In this document: piece after piece, positions 6,578 through 14,414 of the stretch
Numbering within the stretch: the stretch's first letter is position 1
Layout of the letters: every line of letters starts with the position of its first letter
From: Lutimonas vermicola
GTDB taxonomy: Bacteria; Bacteroidota; Bacteroidia; Flavobacteriales; Flavobacteriaceae
Assembly (NCBI RefSeq): GCF_038433205.1
Contig: NZ_JBCDNA010000001.1
Span: 62,001 to 126,000 of the forward strand
DNA: 64,000 nucleotides
Reading direction: 5' to 3'
The notes under the pieces: model-generated
The model's database searches: none
Told to the model about the DNA's origin: nothing
The model's input: only the letters and a program-made list of their open reading frames with translations
Program-made: the position numbers and the translations under genes

Positions 6578-8470
6578 ATGGACTCAGGAAAAAACAGGAC
6601 TTTGATTAAGATCTCGACGGGTTTCTTACTCCTGTTTATTATAGGCTTTTGGTTGGTCATGAAGTTTGGAATTTCCGAACAGACTCAAAGTACCGAATTG
6701 AACGAATATTTTTCGCTGAGCCAAAATAAGGAATCTTGTTTTTATTGTCATGACAAGGTGAAGGGGCTTTCACAATTTCACGATCCCAAATTGATCGGTT
6801 GTGTTGCCTGTCACTTGGGAAATCCTCATACCTTAGATAAAGAATCTTCCCATAAAGACATGGTGGTGATTCCAGGAAATTTGAACAATGCTGAACAGAC
6901 CTGTGGTGTCTGTCATCCAAATGAGTTATACAAAATTCAGCATTCCCTGATGACCACAAATAGTGGTCTGGTAGCAGTTGATAAATATGTTTTTGGTGAA
7001 ACCGACAGCCCCGACCATCATTTTGATATTCGTGAACTAAGCCATAGTCCGGTCGATGATCACCTGAGAGATCTCTGTGCAAATTGTCATCTTGGCGCTG
7101 AAAAAAGTACTTTGGGCCCGATCACAGAGCTTAGCAGAGGTGGAGGTTGTAATGCCTGCCATCTGAATTATTCTGAGGAATCAGCCAGCCAGTTAAAGGA
7201 TTATTTAGCATCCAATAAGGAAACGCTGCCGCAAATGCATCCGGCTACTGATATATTTGTTAGCGATGAACATTGCTTTGGCTGTCATAGTCGTTCAAGT
7301 CGTATATCTACAAATTATATGGGCTGGCATGAAACACTTTTGGATGAGAATGATCTTATTGATCAAGAGGGATATAAAGTATTTGAAGATAAAAGGGTGT
7401 ACGAATTTAAAGGAGATGATGTGCATCATTCAAAAGGCCTGCTGTGCATTGATTGTCACAGTTCTCATGAAGTGATGGGGGATGGTAAGGATTATCTTCA
7501 TGAAGAAGATGCTGTTTCATTAAGTTGTTCAGATTGTCACTATAAGGAAGAACCTTTAACGATTACTTATGAGGATTTGGATGATGAATCCAAGTTGGTT
7601 TTTATGCATAGAAACTATACACATTCTGATAAGAAAATTCTGGCAGTCAAGGCTGATCAGCACCCTTTGGTGAATACTTTTGTCAATGAAAAAGAGGAGG
7701 TGTATTTAATAGGCAAGAAAGACGGTAAGGAACATTTGATAAAAAAGCAAAGTGAAGTTTGCAGCAGGGATGCAGCACATGAATCGCTCAGTTGCGCATC
7801 TTGTCATTCGCAATGGGCGCCGAGATGCATAGGATGCCACAACACATACGATCAAATAAAACAAGGTTATGATTTGCTCGATAAAAAAATGACCAAAGGA
7901 ACCTGGGTAGAACACGTGTATGAATTTGGTTCAGATTTTCCTGCGATGGGAATAAGGACATCTGCTAAAGGTAAAAAAATTGTACCCGCCATCCCGGGAA
8001 TGATTTTGTCTATAGACCCTACACAACATGCAGAAGGTGTTGATATGCAGCAGGGTTTCGATCGCTTGTATGCTCCTAATGCACCTCATACGACTTCCAA
8101 AGAAGTGAGAAGTTGTGCTTCGTGTCATAGTGATCCCGCGGCACTGGGCTTTGGAAAAGGAAGTCTTAGTTATACCTTACATGAGCATAACGGAACCTGG
8201 AAATTTGAACCCGAATATGCCTTAAATATAACAGATGGTTTACCGGAGGACGCTTGGATTCCATTTTTACAAGCTCCTGAATCGAAAAGAATGTCTACCA
8301 GAAGTGATTTTAGGCCCTTCAGTATTGAGGAACAGAAGAGGGTTTTAACCGTAGGAGCCTGTTTACAATGCCATAAAGAAGGTTCTAAAGTGATGAAAGA
8401 GTCTTTAGAAACCGGTTTAAATCCATTACTTTTGAAACTTTCAGATAAATGTCTTTTACCAGAATTCTGA
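6578..8470 (+). CDS. Membrane-anchored 12-heme cytochrome c
   Basis: The 630-residue protein has an N-terminal anchor (about residues 12-30) and 12 CXXCH heme-binding motifs, the first at about residue 54 and the last at about 595. They include CFYCH, CVACH, CGVCH, CANCH, CNACH, CFGCH, CIDCH, CSDCH, CASCH (twice), CIGCH and CLQCH. I chose the ATG at 6578 because it places charged residues just before the anchor; the earlier in-frame start lies inside the operator dyads. It is divergent from the Mo-enzyme operon with a shared control region, so it is probably the periplasmic electron partner of that system. I cannot assign it to a characterised multiheme family; a catalytic role (for example tetrathionate or sulfite reduction) is also possible. 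Confidence 0.88.
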   Translation: MDSGKNRTLIKISTGFLLLFIIGFWLVMKFGISEQTQSTELNEYFSLSQNKESCFYCHDKVKGLSQFHDPKLIGCVACHLGNPHTLDKESSHKDMVVIPGNLNNAEQTCGVCHPNELYKIQHSLMTTNSGLVAVDKYVFGETDSPDHHFDIRELSHSPVDDHLRDLCANCHLGAEKSTLGPITELSRGGGCNACHLNYSEESASQLKDYLASNKETLPQMHPATDIFVSDEHCFGCHSRSSRISTNYMGWHETLLDENDLIDQEGYKVFEDKRVYEFKGDDVHHSKGLLCIDCHSSHEVMGDGKDYLHEEDAVSLSCSDCHYKEEPLTITYEDLDDESKLVFMHRNYTHSDKKILAVKADQHPLVNTFVNEKEEVYLIGKKDGKEHLIKKQSEVCSRDAAHESLSCASCHSQWAPRCIGCHNTYDQIKQGYDLLDKKMTKGTWVEHVYEFGSDFPAMGIRTSAKGKKIVPAIPGMILSIDPTQHAEGVDMQQGFDRLYAPNAPHTTSKEVRSCASCHSDPAALGFGKGSLSYTLHEHNGTWKFEPEYALNITDGLPEDAWIPFLQAPESKRMSTRSDFRPFSIEEQKRVLTVGACLQCHKEGSKVMKESLETGLNPLLLKLSDKCLLPEF

Positions 8471-8473
8471 TTT

Positions 8474-9154
8474 ATGTCAAAAAACAGGCGGCTACAACAA
8501 GTTATTCTTCTAATTTTTATTTTAGTATCAGTTATTGATATTTGTGCCATACTTCTCGGGGATTCCCTCTGGCAGACATTGAGTAAACCCTTGATCATTC
8601 CGGCCTTGATCGCCTATTATTTGATAGGAACAAGTTCTGTGAACAAATGGTATGTAATTGCCTTGATATTCTCGTTTGCGGGTGATGTACTATTGCTCGA
8701 CAAAAGCAATTTATTTTTAATGGGAATTGCTGCTTTCTTAATCACTCAGCTCCTTTATATCAGTATATTCTCTAAAGGTCTAAGAGGTAGTTCATTCATT
8801 AACAAACTAAAAGCGCTACTACCTTTTTTAGTCTATTTCATTGTTTTGATCACTGTGTTAAAGCCAGGATTACAAGACTTTTTTATTCCGGTTCTTGTTT
8901 ACGGGCTGGCCATTTCTTTATTTGGTTTTGTCGCCCTGTTAAACTATTTGATCAAAAAGGATATGGTCAGCCTAAGGCTTTTAACAGGTGCCTTACTGTT
9001 CATAGTATCCGACAGCCTTATCGCCTTGAATAAATTTTATCAAGAGCGATCGATCTACCCAGTCATCATTATGATCACCTATATAGCGGCACAGTACCTT
9101 ATAGCAACGTATATGTTGAAATCAGAAAGTAATACCGGTTCGAAAGAAGATTAA
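8474..9154 (+). CDS. YhhN family membrane protein (lysoplasmalogenase-like)
   Basis: The 226-residue protein has about eight hydrophobic segments and the YhhN/TMEM86 pattern, with conserved acidic residues such as FAGDVLLL and the later FIVSDSLIALN. Characterised members hydrolyse the vinyl-ether bond of lysoplasmalogens; in bacteria without plasmalogens the substrate is unclear. It starts 3 bp after the cytochrome stop codon and so is probably cotranscribed with it, though a functional link is not evident. Convergent with the YbaB gene. Confidence 0.75.
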   Translation: MSKNRRLQQVILLIFILVSVIDICAILLGDSLWQTLSKPLIIPALIAYYLIGTSSVNKWYVIALIFSFAGDVLLLDKSNLFLMGIAAFLITQLLYISIFSKGLRGSSFINKLKALLPFLVYFIVLITVLKPGLQDFFIPVLVYGLAISLFGFVALLNYLIKKDMVSLRLLTGALLFIVSDSLIALNKFYQERSIYPVIIMITYIAAQYLIATYMLKSESNTGSKED

Positions 9155-9160
9155 CCGCCG

Positions 9161-9484
9161 CTATTTGAACATATCCATTCCCGGAATATCAGGTAGGCCT
9201 CCTTTGGCAGCAGCTGCCATTTCGGCTTCATTTATGTTATTCGCTTTTTCGATCGCATTATTGAGCGCAAGGATCAAATAATCTTCCAGAGCCTCTTTAT
9301 CGGTAAGCAATTCGTCATCTATGGCAATATTTTTAACTTCCCTGTTGGCTGTAACCGTAGCGATTACCATTCCATTGCCCGCATCACCATCGACCAAAAC
9401 AGTATTCAAACGGTTTTTGGTTTCTTCAATTTTGGCCTGTGCTTCTTTTAATTTGGCCATCATGCCTTCCATATCTCCAAACAT
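9161..9484 (-). CDS. YbaB/EbfC family nucleoid-associated protein
   Basis: The 107-residue protein begins MFGDMEGMMAKLKEAQAKIE and matches the YbaB/EbfC family: an N-terminal helix, a central beta-sheet (GMVIATVTANREVKNIAID) and a C-terminal helix, with a short tail. Family members are dimeric DNA-binding proteins, often encoded next to dnaX and recR. Here they are not neighbours, as is common in Bacteroidota. Its stop is 6 bp from the convergent YhhN gene. Confidence 0.9.
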   Translation of the reverse strand: MFGDMEGMMAKLKEAQAKIEETKNRLNTVLVDGDAGNGMVIATVTANREVKNIAIDDELLTDKEALEDYLILALNNAIEKANNINEAEMAAAAKGGLPDIPGMDMFK

Positions 9485-9560
9485 AATCTGTAGTTTTTCT
9501 GGTTATTTATTAGGATTCATTACCATTATTGGTATATGTAAAAATAAGGATTTTAGGCTA

Positions 9561-9580
9561 ATGCATTATTTTAAATGCAT
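9561..9580. repeat. Inverted repeat between ybaB and protease gene
   Basis: ATGCATT and AATGCAT form 7-bp arms around a 6-nt A/T spacer in the divergent intergenic region. It could be an operator, or chance in A/T-rich DNA. Confidence 0.25.
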
Positions 9581-9612
9581 AAATTAAATGTGATTTCCAT
9601 AATATTATCTCT

Positions 9613-9620
9613 TACTTTTG
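9613..9620 (+). promoter_or_regulatory. Putative -7 element of the protease gene
   Basis: TACTTTTG fits the Bacteroidota TAnnTTTG consensus and lies 46 bp upstream of the ATG. No convincing -33 element was found. Confidence 0.5.
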
Positions 9621-9666
9621 CATTTCCCCGTGAAAAAAGATTGACTGAATATTTAAAGTTACTTAT

Positions 9667-11730
9667 ATGCCGAAAAAGGAGATAAAGGCTCCAATAGCTG
9701 AAAGAATTCCTAAGAAAATGGAGATTCATGGAGATGTTCGTATTGATGATTATTATTGGTTGAATCAAAGAGAAAATCCCAAAGTAATTGACTATTTGAA
9801 AGCCGAAAATGCCTATTATGATGAGGTCATGGCCCATACCAAACAATTTCAGGAAGACCTTTTTGAAGAAATGAAGTCAAGGATAAAGGAAGATGATGAA
9901 TCTGTGCCTTATAAAAAAAATGGCTACTACTATATTACCAAATATGAATTGGGCAAACAGTATCCTGTTTATACCAGAAAGAAGGGGAATCTGGAGGCAG
10001 AGGAAGAAGTCATTGTCGATGTGAACGAAATGGCTGCAGGACATGAATATTTTGCCTTGACGGGCCTTAATGTGAATACGATCAATACCGTTGCCTCTTT
10101 TGGGGTGGATACCCTTAGCAGAAGACAGTATGACCTTCGTTTTAAAAATCTAAAAACCCGGGAACTTTTTCCGGAAATCATTAATAATACTTCGGGGAGC
10201 ACGGCCTGGGCGAATGACCACAAGACGGTTTTTTATGCAAGTAAAGATCCTGTAACACTGAGAAGTGATAAGATATACAAGCATATATTAGGAACTGACC
10301 CTTCAGAGGATCAATTAATTTTCGAAGAAAAGGAAGAGGCATTTTGGACCTTTGTTTATAAATCAAAATCAAAAAGGTTTATTATCATTGGTTCCTACAG
10401 CACATTGTCAACCGAATACAGGTATTTGGATGCTGATAATCCTGAAGGATCATTTACCATAATCCAACCCAGGGAAAGGGATTTGGAATACAGTGTTGCA
10501 CATTATGACCAGGATTTTTATATACTTACCAATGTTGGCAAGGCACTCAACTTTAAGTTGATGAAAACCCCTATTGGCCAAACCACAAAGGAATACTGGA
10601 CCGATGTTATTCCGCACAGGGAAAACACCCTGTTGGAAGATATTTCAATCTTTAAGGACTTTCTCATTTTGGAAGAAAGACAGAATGGGCTGAATAAGAT
10701 CAGGATAAAAAAATGGGATGGGAGTGATGATTATTACCTTCCTTTTGAAGAAGAAACCTATTCTGCTTCAGTCTATAACAACCCGGAATTTAATACCAAT
10801 ATAATAAGGTACAGTTATAATTCTCTTACAACCCCAAATTCGGTAATCGATTTTAACGTAGACCATAAAACCAAGGAGATCAGAAAGGAGCAGGAAGTCC
10901 TGGGAGGTAATTTTAACAAGGAAAATTACAAGAGTGAAAGAATATGGGCTACTGCGAGAGATGGCCAGCGTGTTGCTGTTTCTTTGGTGTACAATAAAGC
11001 GACCAAAATCAATGAGAATACACCCTTGTTACTTTACGGTTACGGTTCTTACGGGAGTATTGTGAGTGACAGGTTTAGTTCTGTGCGTTTGAGCTTATTA
11101 GACAGGGGCTTCGTTTATGCCACTGCTCACGTACGTGGCGGTGAATATTTAGGACGCAGCTGGTATGACGAGGGTAAGATGTTTAAGAAGATGAATACGT
11201 TTTATGACTTTATAGACGCTGCAAAACACCTTATTAAAGAAAAATATACGTCACCTTCGCATTTATATGCCGAAGGCGGCTCGGCCGGAGGTCTTCTGGT
11301 AGGTGCAGTTATTAATATTTGTCCAGAAATTTTTAACGGCGTGATTGCGGCGGTTCCATTTGTTGACGTTGTGACCACCATGCTCGATGAAAGTATACCT
11401 TTAACGACAGGGGAGTTTGATGAATGGGGCAACCCTAAGCATAAGGACGCATATGAGTATATGTTATCCTATTCACCTTATGATAACGTCCGGAAACATG
11501 ATTATCCTCATATGCTTGTTACAACGGGATTGCATGATTCTCAGGTGCAGTATTTTGAGCCGGCAAAATGGGTAGCAAAGTTAAGGGTCAATAAAACCGA
11601 CAACAATCTCTTACTGATGTATACAAATTTGGATACTGGCCATGGTGGTGCATCCGGGAGATTTGACGCATTGAAGGAAGTGGCACGTGATTATTGCTTT
11701 CTATTTGATTTAGAAGGAATTAGAAAATAA
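9667..11730 (+). CDS. Oligopeptidase B-like serine protease (S9 family)
   Basis: The 687-residue protein has an N-terminal beta-propeller region (to about residue 410) and a C-terminal alpha/beta-hydrolase domain. The nucleophile is S539 in GGSAGG, with a candidate Asp in GLHDSQVQYFEPAKW and His in DTGHGGASGR. The opening (ERIPKKMEIHGDVRIDDYYW) is that of oligopeptidase B and prolyl oligopeptidases, and length agrees. No signal peptide, so cytosolic cleavage of short peptides, typically after basic residues for oligopeptidase B. Monocistronic, followed by its own spacer. Confidence 0.88.
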   Translation: MPKKEIKAPIAERIPKKMEIHGDVRIDDYYWLNQRENPKVIDYLKAENAYYDEVMAHTKQFQEDLFEEMKSRIKEDDESVPYKKNGYYYITKYELGKQYPVYTRKKGNLEAEEEVIVDVNEMAAGHEYFALTGLNVNTINTVASFGVDTLSRRQYDLRFKNLKTRELFPEIINNTSGSTAWANDHKTVFYASKDPVTLRSDKIYKHILGTDPSEDQLIFEEKEEAFWTFVYKSKSKRFIIIGSYSTLSTEYRYLDADNPEGSFTIIQPRERDLEYSVAHYDQDFYILTNVGKALNFKLMKTPIGQTTKEYWTDVIPHRENTLLEDISIFKDFLILEERQNGLNKIRIKKWDGSDDYYLPFEEETYSASVYNNPEFNTNIIRYSYNSLTTPNSVIDFNVDHKTKEIRKEQEVLGGNFNKENYKSERIWATARDGQRVAVSLVYNKATKINENTPLLLYGYGSYGSIVSDRFSSVRLSLLDRGFVYATAHVRGGEYLGRSWYDEGKMFKKMNTFYDFIDAAKHLIKEKYTSPSHLYAEGGSAGGLLVGAVINICPEIFNGVIAAVPFVDVVTTMLDESIPLTTGEFDEWGNPKHKDAYEYMLSYSPYDNVRKHDYPHMLVTTGLHDSQVQYFEPAKWVAKLRVNKTDNNLLLMYTNLDTGHGGASGRFDALKEVARDYCFLFDLEGIRK

Positions 11731-11745
11731 ATCTTACTTGAATCA

Positions 11746-11759
11746 TGCCAATTTTGGCA
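11746..11759. promoter_or_regulatory. 14-bp perfect palindrome upstream of the PLP enzyme pair
   Basis: TGCCAATTTTGGCA is a perfect dyad about 53 bp upstream of the -7 element of the next gene. It may be an operator; it lacks a downstream T-tract, so it is unlikely to be the terminator of the preceding gene. Confidence 0.4.
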
Positions 11760-11811
11760 GCAATCGGGGTATTCTTATGGATAAAACATGGGTAGTTAAA
11801 AAAAATATTTT

Positions 11812-11819
11812 TAAATTTG
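11812..11819 (+). promoter_or_regulatory. Putative -7 element of the cysteate-synthase-like gene
   Basis: TAAATTTG matches TAnnTTTG, 33 bp upstream of the ATG. Confidence 0.5.
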
Positions 11820-11851
11820 CCAGGTTTTTATAATCAAAGTATTATTTTTTT

Positions 11852-12889
11852 ATGAAAAAACATAACGGGATAACTAATAGTGTATTAGATTTAGTCGGCG
11901 ACACACCACTGATACGATTAAATAAAATAACGAAAGAGTTAAACGGTGAGTTCTTAGCAAAATATGAAGCCTTTAATCCAGGGCACTCCATGAAAGACAG
12001 AATTGCAACCCATATTGTGGAGCAGGCAGAAAAGAGGGGTATTCTGAAAAAGGGGAGTAAAGTTATAGAAACTACTTCGGGCAATACTGGTTTTAGTATA
12101 GCATTGGTTTGTATCATTAAAGGATATGAATGTATTCTGGCTGTAAATTCAAAAGCTTCCAAGGGTAAAATAAATATGCTTCGCTCTATGGGTGCCAAAG
12201 TGTATGTCTGTCCTGCAAATGTAAGCGCAGATGACCCAAGATCTTATTATCAAGTTGCAAAGAGGCTTCACGAAGAAACAGCTGATTCGGTGTATATCAA
12301 CCAGTACTTCAACGATTTAAATTCAGAGGCCCATTACCTGTCTACCGGCCCGGAAATATGGGAGCAAACTAAAGGAAAGGTGACACATGTTGTTGTCGCC
12401 AGTGGTACCGGGGGAACGATTTCTGGCGTCGGAAAATATTTAAAGGAACAAAATCCCGATGTGAAAATACTTGGGGTGGATGCCTTTGGTTCGATCTTAA
12501 AGAAGTTTCACGAAACATCTGATTTTGATACCAACGAGATATATCCTTACAGAATTGAAGGCCTTGGAAAGAACCTTATCCCATCCGCTACTAATTTTGA
12601 AGTGATAGATGTATTTGAAAAGGTTACTGATGAAGCTGCTGCGCACAAGGCCAGAGAGCTTGCATTAATGGAAGGACTTTTTACAGGATATACCAGTGGA
12701 GCTGTAGTTCAGGCGACTACTCAATATGCGGAGCAGGGATACTTTGATAAAAACAGTGTTGTCGTAATGATATTGCCCGATCATGGATCAAGATATATGG
12801 AAAAGATTTACAGTGACGAATGGATGAGGGAACAAGGGTTCTTTGATTCAAAGAAACATGAGAAAAATGCTCTTGAGATTATCAAATAG
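11852..12889 (+). CDS. PLP-dependent beta-substitution enzyme, probable cysteate synthase
   Basis: The 345-residue protein belongs to the cysteine synthase / cystathionine beta-synthase fold-type II family. The PLP lysine is K48 in NPGHSMKDR, the substrate loop is TSGNTGF, and the phosphate-binding loop is SGTGGTISGVGKY. The C-terminal LPDHGSRYMEKIYSDEWM stretch resembles catalytic domains of cystathionine beta-synthases, but heme and CBS regulatory domains are absent. The next gene is an alpha-oxoamine synthase of the type that makes capnine in gliding Flavobacteriia. This makes a cysteate synthase (sulfite added to an activated serine) the most attractive reading. A housekeeping cysteine synthase or cystathionine beta-synthase is the alternative. 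Confidence 0.75.
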   Translation: MKKHNGITNSVLDLVGDTPLIRLNKITKELNGEFLAKYEAFNPGHSMKDRIATHIVEQAEKRGILKKGSKVIETTSGNTGFSIALVCIIKGYECILAVNSKASKGKINMLRSMGAKVYVCPANVSADDPRSYYQVAKRLHEETADSVYINQYFNDLNSEAHYLSTGPEIWEQTKGKVTHVVVASGTGGTISGVGKYLKEQNPDVKILGVDAFGSILKKFHETSDFDTNEIYPYRIEGLGKNLIPSATNFEVIDVFEKVTDEAAAHKARELALMEGLFTGYTSGAVVQATTQYAEQGYFDKNSVVVMILPDHGSRYMEKIYSDEWMREQGFFDSKKHEKNALEIIK

Positions 12890-12902
12890 AGCATAAATAT
12901 TT

Positions 12903-12945
12903 AAAAGGAAAAGGCGGTTTAAAATAGAAACCGCCTTTTCCTTTT
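12903..12945. terminator. Strong hairpin between the two PLP enzyme genes
   Basis: Perfect 18-bp arms (12903-12920 and 12928-12945) around a 7-nt loop, with a GGCGG/CCGCC core and T-rich 3' side. It should end the upstream transcript and means that the two PLP genes are probably separate transcripts. Confidence 0.85.
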
Positions 12946-12989
12946 ATTAAAAACTATAAACATAGAAACTGATTCACAGCAATTTTTGC

Positions 12990-12997
12990 TATTTTTG
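12990..12997 (+). promoter_or_regulatory. Putative -7 element of the acyltransferase gene
   Basis: TATTTTTG matches TAnnTTTG, about 58 bp upstream of the ATG and just after the hairpin, consistent with an independent promoter. Confidence 0.5.
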
Positions 12998-13055
12998 CCG
13001 AGAATTAAAAACAATGTGGATTTTTTTTATCCCATTGTTGAAATGATACAGAAAC

Positions 13056-14303
13056 ATGAAAGACTTATTTGAAAGAATCATAAAGGATAAAGGGCCACTT
13101 GGAAAATGGGCGGAGCAGGCTGAAGGTTATTATGTGTTTCCTAAATTAGAGGGAAGTATTTCAAACCGAATGAGGTTTAACGGCCAGGAAGTAATTACCT
13201 GGAGTATTAATGATTATCTCGGCCTTGCCAATCATCCTGAAGTGATCAAGGCAGATGCAGAAGCTGCGAAAGAATATGGAATGGCTTATCCTATGGGGGC
13301 AAGAATGATGAGTGGCCATACGGAATATCACGAACAGCTGGAACGAGAATGTGCCGAGTTTGTGAGTAAAGAGGCCGCTTATCTTGTAAATTTCGGATAT
13401 CAGGGTATGGTGTCGGCAATCGATGCTTTGGTGACTAAGAATGATGTTGTAGTCTACGACATGGATTCCCATGCCTGTATTATAGATGGAGCGAGATTGC
13501 ATCAAGGAAAAAGATTTACTTTTCGCCATAATGATATGGAGAGCTTTGAAAAGAACCTGATCAGGGCTGCTAAGAAAGCTGAAGAGAGCAATGGGGGTAT
13601 CCTTGTGATTAGTGAAGGTGTATTTGGAATGAGAGGAGAACAGGGCAAGTTGAAGGAGATTGTTGCGTTAAAGGAAAAGTATAACTTTAGATTATTGGTG
13701 GACGATGCCCATGGTTTTGGTACACTAGGAGCTACAGGTGCTGGTGCAGGAGAAGAACAGGGAGTGCAGGATTCCATTGATGTATATTTTGCCACATTCG
13801 CAAAATCAATGGCCGGAATAGGTGCCTTTTTTGCAGGGAATAAAGATGTAATAAAGTATTTACAATACAATATGAGGTCGCAGATGTTTGCCAAGTCATT
13901 GCCAATGACTATGGTGAAAGGCGCATTGAAAAGACTGGATATGATCAGGACAATGCCCGAATTGAGAACTAAGTTATGGGAAAACGTAAACGCCCTTCAA
14001 AATGGTTTGGTTGAAAAAGGATTCAATATCGGTAAAACAAATACCTGCGTCACTCCTGTATTTTTGGAGGGAGATATTCCTGAGGCCATGGCTATGGTGC
14101 ATGACTTAAGGGAGAATTATCGCATTTTTTGTTCAATTGTTGTATATCCCGTCATCCCAAAAGGCATGATTCTTTTGAGATTGATTCCAACCTCGGCACA
14201 TAACCTGGATGATGTTAGCGAAACTATTGAAGCTTTTTCTTCTATTCGGGAGAAACTTACAAAAGGTGTATATAAAAAAATTGCAGCGTCTTTTGTCTCA
14301 TAG
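13056..14303 (+). CDS. Alpha-oxoamine synthase, probable cysteate fatty-acyltransferase (capnine synthesis)
   Basis: The 415-residue fold-type I PLP enzyme belongs to the serine palmitoyltransferase / AONS / KBL family. Visible marks are VDDAHGFGTLG (residues 215-225, the Asp and His that contact PLP) and the Schiff-base lysine K250 in FATFAKS. In Flavobacterium johnsoniae a member of this family condenses cysteate with acyl-CoA to begin capnine synthesis and is needed for efficient gliding. The neighbouring cysteine-synthase-like gene would supply cysteate. Serine palmitoyltransferase for sphingolipids is the alternative; a biotin-pathway role is unlikely without bio genes nearby. Confidence 0.8.
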   Translation: MKDLFERIIKDKGPLGKWAEQAEGYYVFPKLEGSISNRMRFNGQEVITWSINDYLGLANHPEVIKADAEAAKEYGMAYPMGARMMSGHTEYHEQLERECAEFVSKEAAYLVNFGYQGMVSAIDALVTKNDVVVYDMDSHACIIDGARLHQGKRFTFRHNDMESFEKNLIRAAKKAEESNGGILVISEGVFGMRGEQGKLKEIVALKEKYNFRLLVDDAHGFGTLGATGAGAGEEQGVQDSIDVYFATFAKSMAGIGAFFAGNKDVIKYLQYNMRSQMFAKSLPMTMVKGALKRLDMIRTMPELRTKLWENVNALQNGLVEKGFNIGKTNTCVTPVFLEGDIPEAMAMVHDLRENYRIFCSIVVYPVIPKGMILLRLIPTSAHNLDDVSETIEAFSSIREKLTKGVYKKIAASFVS

Positions 14304-14322
14304 AGCGAACTGCCATAAATAA

Positions 14323-14355
14323 AAAAAATCCGGAGCTATAAGTTTCGGATTTTTT
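14323..14355. terminator. Bidirectional terminator between acyltransferase and tsaD
   Basis: AAAAAATCCG and CGGATTTTTT form 10-bp arms, with A and T tracts on the two sides, between convergent genes. It can serve both. Confidence 0.8.
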
Positions 14356-14414
14356 TTGTGATAAAACGGCGGTTTCACCACCTGAGGAAATATCGTTCCA
14401 GCGTCTTGCAATCA

